A stretch of DNA of 28,198 bases from Euprymna scolopes (taxonomy: Eukaryota; Mollusca; Cephalopoda; Sepiida; Sepiolidae). Positions within the stretch are counted from its first letter, which is position 1, and every line of letters starts with the position of its first letter. The position numbers and the translations under genes are program-made. Positions 1 through 10,100 of the stretch are shown in pieces. The stretch is taken from assembly GCA_024364805.1 (NCBI GenBank), contig CM044488.1:168001998-168030195 (forward strand), in the 5' to 3' direction. The notes below the pieces were generated by a model. That model was given only the letters and a program-made list of their open reading frames with translations, was not told where the DNA came from and made no database searches.

Positions 1-186
1 AGGACAGCCTAGTTTTCTAAGAATCTTCCAGAATGCATTGTGATTAATGGTATCAAAAGCTTTTGTCAGATCCACAAAAACTTGATACAAAGGCACTCGT
101 TGCTCCATACATTTTTCTATTAGCTGTTGCGCAGAGAATAACAAGTCCATTGTAGCGCAGCCAAATCTAAAACTACATTGATTCAT
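1..186 (-). mobile_element. Non-LTR retrotransposon (LINE) reverse-transcriptase fragment, cut by the window edge
   Basis: The minus-strand translation gives NQCSFRFGCATMDLLFSAQQ followed by LIEKCMEQRVPLYQVFVDLT and KAFDTINHNAFWKILRKLGC. This is the LINE reverse-transcriptase segment with the palm motif FVDLTKAFDT. It is open across the whole fragment and continues off the left edge. It belongs to a different LINE group from copies A-C, whose equivalent motif is [13 protein letters not shown]. The right boundary is where homology to the repeat seen again at 1626 begins. Confidence 0.8.
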
Positions 187-560
187 CAAAGCCACTAAAA
201 TCAAAGCTGGCTTGTTCCCTCTTGGTTGTTTTGGTTGTTTTTGTTTTACGGCATATCAACCTTTTTCAGGTTATTTAATGCCGAATCTAGTTATTTTGAG
301 GAACGATTTTTAATCGGGTATATTTGTTTTTTAAAGTCGGATTCTATTTAACCCATAGTTGGGACCCTAACAGGTACTACCACTCCGGGTCAGAGTGGAC
401 CTGGGAGCAATGGCAATTAAAGGGTGGCTCCACACTCCCCAAGGCCTGCAAGCTGGGGCCTCACCATCGGATATAGTTTTAGGTCATATCCAGGATCTGT
501 TCCCTCTTGACTTACGCACGTCCTCCGGTCAATATATACACACAGAAGGAAAATTCATAT
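186..560. repeat. Unclassified interspersed repeat, cephalopod type
   Basis: GC-richer than its surroundings. Its first ~45 bases (CATCAAAGCCACTAAAATC ... GTTCCCTCTTG) recur at 1628-1681 in similar order. A later part, GGACCTGGGAGCAATGGC (~401-418), reads as VDLGAMA, a peptide I associate with spurious repeat-encoded proteins in octopus predictions (from memory, not checked). A diverged relative lies at 18480-18640. Confidence 0.45.
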
Positions 561-741
561 GACGTTGCTGTTTTGCTTTAGTGTGTATATGAGAGAGAAA
601 AGGAAAGTTTATTACATTATGAAGTTCATTTGAAAAATTTAAATGTTTTATTTACATCATTCTATCCTCCTCATTAGTCACCTTTTATTTAACATCTAAA
701 ACCAAATACAAAGTGTGCACAATGACATCAAAATTTCAGTC

Positions 742-1192
742 CTAAATATTTAATATGTAAATATTATATATAAATATTTAATAATATGTAAATATTATAT
801 ATAAATATTTAATATGTAAATATTACATATACATATATAATATGTAAATATATATATATTTAATAATATGTAAATATATATATATATATAATATATATAT
901 TATAAATATTTAATATGTAAATATAATATATAAATATTTAATATGTAAATATATATATATATATATAAATATTTAATATGTAAATATATATATAAATATT
1001 TAATGTGAATATATATATATAATATATAAATATTTAATATGTGAATATATATATATGTAAATTTATATATATAAATATTTAATATGTAAATATTATATAT
1101 GTAATATATAAATATTTAATATGTAAATATATGTATAATATATAAATATATAATATGTAAATAATATATATATATAATATAAATATTTAATA
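742..1192. repeat. AT-rich tandem array
   Basis: About 450 bp almost without G or C, made of variable units of the form AAATATTTAATATGTAAATA joined by TA runs. Units vary from ~20 to 45 bp and contain the self-complementary AAATATTT. It resembles an AT minisatellite. It lies downstream of MCCC2. Confidence 0.85.
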
Positions 1193-2070
1193 ATAGATAG
1201 AACAAATACTGATCAAACAATCATGAGCAAAGTTTCTTTCCAACAACTATTCATCTGTGGAATACAATATCATGAGACTGCTTCCCATCTCTCTATAGCA
1301 TTGTCATTTTCGTTCAATGTCCTAACAAACTCATTAACACCTATATTCTTTTATTAGTGATGACTCGTTAATACATAAAAAAAAATGTGTAATCTAGTTA
1401 TATATGTCTGTAGATAAGTTTATTTGATATACATGCTCCACTATGAATGGAGCACTCTGATGGATGAAGATGATGGTTTCCATTCAGCATCCATCATCAT
1501 ATTCGCTTTAACATTCGTCTTATACCCTGATATAAAATAAACATAGAATAGAAGCAATTATCTTCTGGAAAAATAATCAAGTACTTTCAGTTAACAGTAT
1601 TGCTTTTAGCCCGTTTTTTTTTTCTCAGCATCAAAACCACTAAAGTCTAGGCCGTTATTCAGCTGGTGTGTTCCCTCTTGACTGAGATATGTCTCTTATC
1701 CTGTGCAGTTCTAGGAGATTCACTCACCCAGGCTTTGCCTTCTCTCTAAGAAGGAGAATGGCATGAGCGTGATGTGATGAACTCAAATGCAGGATTTAGA
1801 TTGGAAGGAAAAAGTGGAAGAGGAGAAAAAGAAAAAGACACATCGGAAGTTATATTCAACACATGACAGCTTTTCCTCTTACCTTTTTGATCGAGAGCTA
1901 TTTCTGGTTCTGTGTATTGACAGCTAGCAGTGTTGGGCGCCGTTTAACAATAACCAGCAGTGTCGGGTGCAGTGTATTGACAGCCAGCCATGTCATGACA
2001 GTTGCTCGACTTGGTGGTCGGAAAGAGACAACATATTGGTGTCAAATACGTGTTGGCGACTAGCGTGGTA
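1193..2070. other. Intergenic flank with no gene recognised
   Basis: No coding exon or RNA gene was recognised. It holds a second copy of the CATCAAAACCACTAAAGTC ... GTTCCCTCTTG repeat (1628-1681) and a short internal duplication of GTGTATTGACAGC (about 1912 and 1974). Short reading frames at 1863-2202 overlap on both strands with no recognisable protein. Confidence 0.5.
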
Positions 2071-3030
2071 AACGAGGAAAATAACATTTTTTTTGCACCT
2101 GAAAAATTTGTGCCAAAGTTCTCATTTCCTTTACATACAACATTTGGGTTCGTTAGAACAATAAGGTTACATGTCCTCCGGCATGAAGTCACTTTTCAGT
2201 AATTGGGCCTACTATTACAAAAGTCATGACTTGGGTCTGTCAATTAGAATAGAAACCAAAAAAATTAATTCTTTAGTGGTATTCATGACCAATCACCAAA
2301 GGACACATCGATATCAAAACTTTAAAAATTAATGTGTGGAGAATACAAATAGTCGACTTTCATCTATCAAGTTCAAATTTTAACCCCATAGCAACTTTTT
2401 TTCTATCTAAAAACAAAATGAATTTGTTCCACAGGTTCAAATACTCCATATATCAAGTTTCAAATCCGTAGACTGAAAATTGAGAGTTGTTTGGTAGAGA
2501 CTGTTCAAGACACACAGACAAGGTCACTCAACACACACTAGCAAACCATCCGACGTTGCCCGGTTGTATAATGCACATAAATGTCATATTTTAATTCATG
2601 CAGATCTTATTATAGAAATCTCATCTGCCTAAAACTTTTGACAGAGGCAACGGATTTTCACAAGATTGGTATCCTTTTAAAGCTCGACCCTTCAGACGCA
2701 AATATTGAAAAATTGGCCAAAAACATTAATTCAAATGGGCAGTTTTCTACAAGAACGGTTGTTTTTTTCGCTGACATTTTTTGCAAGTCATTCAAACTTT
2801 GTGTAAACGACGTTGCATAAAAGGCGTTATTTTGACTGCCTGTGACGTCACAACCACAGTAGGTGCATCGATAAGAGCGTTTTTTTTTTTTCCCCACCTC
2901 TTTTTCCTCTGGCGTATTACGGTTCAAGCCTACTTACTACTCTTATTTTCTCTTTTTTTTTTTTGCTCAACACACACCTCCAAATACCTGGCAACGCTGG
3001 GCACCCAGGCCAGTTATCCAATATATAGCA
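2071..3030. repeat. Two adjacent unclassified repeats with CTAGCA/GTTGCCC-type ends
   Basis: One junction lies near 2537, where AACACACACTAGCAAACC runs into CGACGTTGCCCGG. A similar one lies near 2967, where AACACACACCTCCAAATACC runs into CAACGCTGGGCACCC. Similar CTAGCA...GTTGCCC ends start the repeats at 15225-15400 and 16104-16730, so this looks like one broad class of non-autonomous element. Reading frames of 79-121 codons here overlap on both strands and match nothing I know. Confidence 0.45.
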
Positions 3031-4085
3031 ATGATTTTAAAAATGATAAAAAAATGTTTTGGGTACCATTTGCTAGAATCGAAACCAGAAATTTTAGCAC
3101 TCCAGATTTAGTCGTTATTTATCTCTTCAGCGCTGTTACTTTCTGAACTACTGACTGGATATGAAAGGTTAAAAATTAAGCAATTTAATTTTATGCATGC
3201 ACCAAAGTAACAATAGGGGTATCGTTTTATTCGACTTATGTTTGTTTCATCTTTTAAATAGAAAAAATGGGTTTTTAATATTAAATGTCAAAGCGAATAA
3301 AAAAAACCCTCAACTTTATAGGCGTATAAATTAGTAATAAGTTTAACAACGTCTAGAAAATACATCTGGCATTGTTTCCTGTGTACTCTTACTCTCGGCT
3401 CTGAACCCTATATTATAATATATATATTATAATTTTTCTGTAATTTTAAAGTTTTCCTTTTCTTTAATATTGACATCATCTACTTATCATGAGAACTACT
3501 CCCTTTTCAAGACTCCTCATCTCAATCACCTTCCTTTAATCATTGAATACATATCATGTGCAAACAAGCAAGCAAGATTCTTCAGAGTATTTGTATTATA
3601 AAGATATATGTTTTGCATCAAATAAGTTTATATTTGCTGTCAATATATAAAAAGAAGTTCATTTTTTTCCCTCTATGTGCTCAACAAATGTAGCCTTGTG
3701 TCATACTAAGCTTAAGAAATATTCAGAACACTTGTGGTAAAGTGAGAATGAAATCATAAACAAAAACAAATATTAAGACAAAAATAAAAACAAAAAAAAA
3801 ATGTTAAAAAAATTATTTTTTTTGCTTTTTAGTTCTTTTTTTAGTTTTATTCACATGAGAAGTTGCATTTTTTTGTACAAATAATTATTGACAATGATAA
3901 AATGGTCTCTGCAACACTTCAAATGCTGACCTGGTTTAGAGGAATCTCGTAGCTACAGCCAGTGGATCACTGATCAAAAGGAGGAATGACAGGCAAATCT
4001 CTGACTTCACTAATACGTCGTCTTCGACAATGATTGTCCAATCATTATTTTATAATTTCTTTTTTTTTCCACACAACCAACTATT
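3031..4085. other. MCCC2 3' UTR and downstream flank
   Basis: AT-rich sequence with poly-A/T runs and a short palindromic TATAATATATATATTATAA stretch near 3413. The proximal ~250 bp (3830-4085) is the likely 3' UTR. No second gene, tRNA or recognisable transposon was found. Confidence 0.5.
3846..3851 (-). promoter_or_regulatory. Candidate MCCC2 polyadenylation signal
   Basis: AATAAA on the minus strand, 235 nt past the stop codon, followed by a strongly U-rich transcript stretch (3780-3840). It is the first canonical hexamer found downstream. In such AT-rich DNA the hexamer is common by chance, so the site is tentative. Confidence 0.35.
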
Positions 4086-4203
4086 CTACATGCGGAAGAC
4101 ACCAAACTTTGTCGATTCAACAGGTGCATTCAAAGCAGCACTTAGACTAAGTCCAACAACGACACGTGTATCAATCGGGTCGATCACACCATCATCCCAA
4201 AGT
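4086..4203 (-). CDS. MCCC2: MCCC2 terminal coding exon
   Basis: The acceptor is a pyrimidine-rich run ending TTTTTACAG. Completes Arg279 and encodes [20 protein letters not shown] then [18 protein letters not shown] and a TAG stop (stop at 4086-4088). It matches the human C-terminus (WDDGIIDPADTR...FGIFRM) residue for residue in layout, fixing the 3' end of the reading frame. Confidence 0.97.
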
Positions 4204-6473
4204 CTGTAAAAATAAAATAAAAATGATAGTCATAATTAAAACCTTTTTCTTTTACTATTTTTCAACCCAAACAAAGCATATTACCACTTGAACATAAGAG
4301 ACTAATTATCCAGATCATATCTACACGGGACTATGTGGGGAGTTGGGTAGCAAAATGTCTGTTCACATTGCATTTAAATTTCTGCGTGTTTGTACAGTTA
4401 GGGAATCAGGAAACAGAAAGGGAATTATAAAGTCTAGCAGTCCAAGGGAAGAAACTATTAGAATAGAAGGCTTTCCAGCATCTAGATTAATTAAAATACT
4501 TGTAAAATAGGCACAGAGATGCAACACAGTGGCGATGGGACAAGATTAATCAAAATTAATTAAAAGATTAATTAAAATTAATTAAAAGACCTATTAATTA
4601 AAATATTAATTAATTAAAAGACTTATTAATTAAAAGATTAATTAATTAATTAAAAGACCTATTAGATTGAAAAATCTTCTTTGGACTCTGTCCAACAGGG
4701 AGAGAGATTAGTGATAGATGCCCAGATGTGGCAACAATACTCCATGTATGAGGGAATGGTAACTTTATAGAGATACAGGATACTCTCAAGTGTGAGTAGT
4801 CTTCTAGCATGATAGAGGGAACCCACTTTCTTTGCAGTAGACTTTGCAAGGTCCTCAACATGTTTGTTTCAAGTCATATTACAAGGAATTTGGAGGATAA
4901 CTTTTAGGTAGGGTGTTATTAGTCATGGCTATCAGTGGTTGAAAAGGCTTCTTATAATTGTTAGAGGAAAGGAGCTTAGTCTTAGTAGCATTAAATGTTA
5001 CCATCTATTTACAGTCCATTCCACTACGGACTGAAGGAAGTTTTCTAAGGATTCTACCATTGCCTTAAACATGTGTTCTCTCATGTTTGTTACAGTGTTG
5101 TATCATCAGCAAATATACCCATCTCAGACACAATGTTATCAGTGAGGTCTTTTATGAATATTAGGAATAAAATAGCTCCAAGGATCAACCCCTAAGGCAC
5201 TCTCACATTAATATTATGCTATTTGGATGTATATCCATCAAGGACAACCTGGATGGTCCTCTTGTCTAAGAAGGATCTAATTATATTTAGTATACATCTA
5301 GCTATACCATATAATTTAATTTTCATTAGGAGCCCGTCATGTGAGACTTTGTCAAAGACTTCCCCTTACCTTGCATGATATATGTGGTCAAAGATGACTT
5401 AAAACAGGATTGCCTGAATCCATATTGTCGGTCAAAGAGAAGATTAACTTTTGTGAGGTGGTGGACTAGTGCTACGTTGATTAATGACTCAAAACTTTTA
5501 GTGAAGAGGGTGAGAACATTGATTGAGCAAGTCAGTTCTTTCACCAGAATTATTGTACACTGGTACCACAGAGGATATTTGGGAAGCAAGATTCAGCAAA
5601 GCATTTGTTGTAGAGTTTGGAAAGTATGGGGGCTAGTTCAGCTGAGCATTTCTTAATTAATATAGCAAGAATGAGATCAAGCCCATACGCCTTGGAGATA
5701 TTTAAGTTTTTTATGGTATCACGGACATGAGAAGGGGTGATTTTCAGATCATCAAGTGTGGCTTCAGTCTGCATAGGGAAATTTGTGAGGGAGCTGTTTG
5801 TTGGGTCTAAAAATCGCCAGGCAGGCAGTTCTGCCTTCTTGGTTGCCGTGCATGTAACTTTCTGATTGTTGGATAACAGAGGAATTACCAATTGTCTTTT
5901 ATTCACTACATGATTATAAATTTTCCAGAAATCACAAGTTCCTATTTTCTGTGATTCTATGAGTTCCCCGGTTATTTGAGCATGCCTTCTTTTAGCTGTA
6001 ACTATTTCACGATTACAATGATTTTTAGTATCTTTAAATTTTTACCTATTTGTACTGGACTTATGATGTACGAAACAGTGGAATGTATGCTGACTCTGTG
6101 CAATGGCAGCTGAACAATCTGTAGTGAACAATGGGGGAGAGTGAGGCTTACTATTATACTTTTGTGTGAAAATTGCATTGAAGTTTTTTGTTTTCGAACT
6201 TACCTTGCACTGGAATAATAAGGACTTCCTTCTAATTCATATTTTTCTATCACTGGCCTTCTTAAAGCTTCCTCTTGTTCATCAGTCCACTGAAGAACAT
6301 TTAAAGGAAAAGAGAGATACAAGATTAAAACAATGATAAGACTTAAAACCAATCATAATGTTATTACTCGTCATGAAAATGTGTCAAATTTTGTAGAATG
6401 TAAAACATTTATGAAGACAATTGATCAACAAGATTTTTTTTTAATCAATGTTTATTGAAATTTTTGTTAGTAA

Positions 6474-6504
<31 letters not shown>

Positions 6505-6742
6505 AGATATTTTGATATATGAATCCCTATTAAATACCTACTCCTCAAGAGAAAACACGTGTATCTTGGTTTATTGAGACAAAATTGGGAAACTGCTGAA
6601 CGATCCACCATTGTGTTCTTCAATTTGTGAATGCCATAAGACATTTATGGAGATCGGGTTAGTGTTGAATAAAGGGAATAGTGAGCGACCAAGAACATCT
6701 GAGGAAGACATTGAGATGTCTTGATGTACTTTCTGCAACTAA

Positions 6743-6785
<43 letters not shown>

Positions 6786-7123
6786 CATATAAAAAAATAA
6801 ATAAAGGTATTTTAAACAAAAAACTTTAAACATTAAGTAAAATCAAACAATGGTCTTCTTCATAAGAAACTTTTTAAAATTGTAATCAGACTTTATGGAC
6901 ACCATGTATGTAAATGATATATATATTAGCATCTACATTAGATATAGTTAAGTTACTTGCTCTTTTTATGAAGAGAGTGCTTAATACCAGTGTAGATAGA
7001 GTAAACAGCACATGGTGACTGGCAGTTTCTTGCTTTGCATTCCTCTGCTGTAGCTTGTTCCCTCTATCTTTAAATCACACAAATTAAAGAATACAAAGAC
7101 AGAATATGAACAGTCATGCTATA

Positions 7124-7161
<38 letters not shown>

Positions 7162-10100
7162 TTACATAGGCGTCACCACTTATCAAGGCCAATAGGCCAC
7201 TCAAGGATAAGGGTTAAATATATATCATATATATAGGGTTAAATATATATATATATATGATGATGATTGAAACGTCTTGTCAGACGAGTGCCACTCCCTC
7301 AGACACAAAGTTCATGAGCCCAAAAATGATTTCCATCGCCACAGGGCCATTTTAATAGACAAATGCCAGAGGGAGTATATGTACACAGATGATGTTACAG
7401 AGTCTTAGCTTTGTATGACAGCTAAGTCTCTCTCTGTGTTCAAAATCTTGAGATCCAGCAACAAGCAAAAGCAAGATAGCCAGCAACAAGTTAAACTGCA
7501 GACCAGCTTAATGCGGGTACTGGTCTCCCGCTTTATGGTTTTTTAAATCAGAGATTTGCTTCTCCTAGAAAGGTTGCCTTTACCACGGCTTACGAGAGCC
7601 CTCTCCACTCCAACACACACATACATACAAACACACAGGGTGCTAGTTGGGCGTTGACCCCGAAAAAGGGTTCATTTCATTATATATATATATATATATA
7701 TATATATACCAGCAATGAAAACCAGGATTGCAGAAAGAACCATATTTCCCTCTTGTGTCAAACTAATAAAACCATTTTTTAAATATTTTTAAATTTTTAT
7801 GATACTCAATTCATTTATTGAAATAAATTACAGCAAATTTAATGTCAAGTCACGGCACTTTCCAGGAAATCAACAAGACTTCCCCATTTTGCATACCCAC
7901 CTCCAAGCCTGGACTGCCTTATTAACATTTCTAGATTTTTTTATTTTTAGATGCATGCAAATGCAAACGATATTGCACTCTCTTTTGATCAAAATGAAAC
8001 GTGATTCAAATATATGAGCAGACGTTTGCTATCAAGATTTTACCAAACACAGAATTTTAACTGATTATCCTCGTTTGTTGAAACATGCAAACTAAATGTA
8101 TGTTCATTTATTTGAATTTTTTATGTATTGAGTACTTTTTTGATAGTTCTTATTTATGCAGCTTGCTAATTCAGTATTTTTAAAAACAATCATTATATAT
8201 TTTATATAATCTAAATTTATTTAAATTCACAAAGTTGGAGTAGTAGCTCAATAGCGAATATACTACCAGAGCTCAAAATATACTATACTTATATAACTTA
8301 GTAAATGTCCAAAATTTATTTAAAAAAACAAAACAAAAAAACATTTTAATTCAAACAATTTTTGCTGACTATTTTAAAACCTATTCTCTTGGCAACAAAA
8401 TTAAAGATTTTTTTAATAAGATAAATATACATATATACAAAGATGTATATACACATATGCGTGAGGCCACTCGAGGATAAAGCTTAATGGTATACATTAG
8501 TCATTGTGATTTTAGTATAGTAAACATTAGTGGGAATTTTATAACTTGGATTACTTAGGGGGACGGTTCAATAAGAACTTGTTCACGTTGGACTTGAAGA
8601 CAATCAGATTGTAGTCAGCTGGAAAGCAGGCAAACGGAATAGAGTTCCACAGGCGAGCAGTTCCAAGAAAGAAGCCCTGTTCATGAAATCTACGTTTAGG
8701 TGTAGGCACAGATAAAGAGTGTGGGAAATTGTTGATAGTGGTTCTGGCTAGACGAGTGTTTTTCGTGAAAGTCTGGCGAGGGGGGGACCATAGATTGAAG
8801 TTCAGATGAAGTTTTAGTCTTTCTTCAGCAGCTGTGGAAGCACAAGCTGTTTAACTCTAGATTTCACTTGTCTCCACTTGCTGGAGTCTGCACATTATTC
8901 TCTCCTGTAGATGATCGCTTCGTATAGAGACTTGTGATGAAAGCAAAAACTAGAATTAGGATCAAAATTATGCAAATCCATGATAGCAGAGAAAGGACTG
9001 TCAAATTATATGACACTAGACTTTTTTGCCTGTTAAAAACAGGCAAAAATTATAGCCTGCTGATTTACAATGAGTACTTTAAGCCAAATTGATGATGGAA
9101 CGTTAAACGTGTTCATTTTTGCATTAAATATTAATCCCTATTAATCCTTAACTATGTATTGAACAGATACCATAATACTTAGTTAACAAATGTCCATACA
9201 AAATTTTTGCCAGAACACCCAGTATTTTCAGAGAAAGCTTCTAGAGTAAATGTGATTCTTGTGGTGACTAATCTCTAACTGATCTTTAAATATGCATTGA
9301 ATGGATACCATAATACTTAATTTGCTGTACCTTGTCACAAAGGCCCATACAAAATTTCAGCCAGATTGGCCCAGTAGTTTCCAAGAAAAAGTGGAACAGA
9401 CAAGCATACGAAGACAAATATAGCAAAATAAGTTTGGATGTTTTATATTCCATGGTCTATGTCGCCTCATTGCAGGTTGTTTTTACTTAAAAAAAGAAAA
9501 ACGAAAAAAGCAAAAATCTTACCGGTTTTCCTTCTCTCTTTTTCTGTTCCCTTGTGATTTGTGCGAGGACATTGGCTGCTTGTTCTCCGCCCATTACAGA
9601 AATGCGTGAAGTTGGCCACATGTACATAAAACGGGGGCTAAAAAATAACAGAGTTTTGAAGCAACATTTTAATATTTATCTAGTTCATCTAAATAATATG
9701 AAATGATATTAAATAATATTAAATAATATTAAATAATATTAAAATTCTGAACAGCGTGAATGTTTCAGATGGTGGGAGGAAAAGGCGAATGATAAGAACG
9801 GAATGATCTACATAATTATGAAAGAAATAAAATGTGAGAGATGGAAAGAAAGAGAGTGTACTTGTCCAGAATTTCCCCATATTAAAAACAAAAATAAAGA
9901 AAAATCTGTATGATGTACATAACTAATGAAATAGAAATATCATATTCCTAAAATCACTTAAATTGATCAAGTATTTTTCTTTTTAAAAATGAAAATCAAA
10001 TTTTATGAGTACCTGCTGTGTGATTGCCTCATCTGTTCTTGCCTGCTATTTTGAAAAAAAATCTCTAGAAACAAAGGGAGATAACTCAATAATTCATACT

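Noticed and set aside
742-1192. CRISPR-like array
   Set aside because: There is no constant repeat with unique spacers; the units are degenerate AT sequence and the host is an animal.
2581-3146. Frames of 79-121 codons, including a minus-strand one with a CTYCGCD Cys cluster
   Set aside because: They overlap on both strands, lie within unclassified repeats with CTAGCA/GTTGCCC ends, and match no protein I know; one Cys cluster is not a zinc-binding fold.
8232-8275. tRNA-like GTAGTAGCTCAATAGCGA
   Set aside because: There is an A-box resemblance only; no B box or foldable tRNA follows.
9023-9049. Hairpin read as an intrinsic terminator
   Set aside because: Intrinsic terminators of this type are bacterial; here it sits at the start of an intronic repeat.
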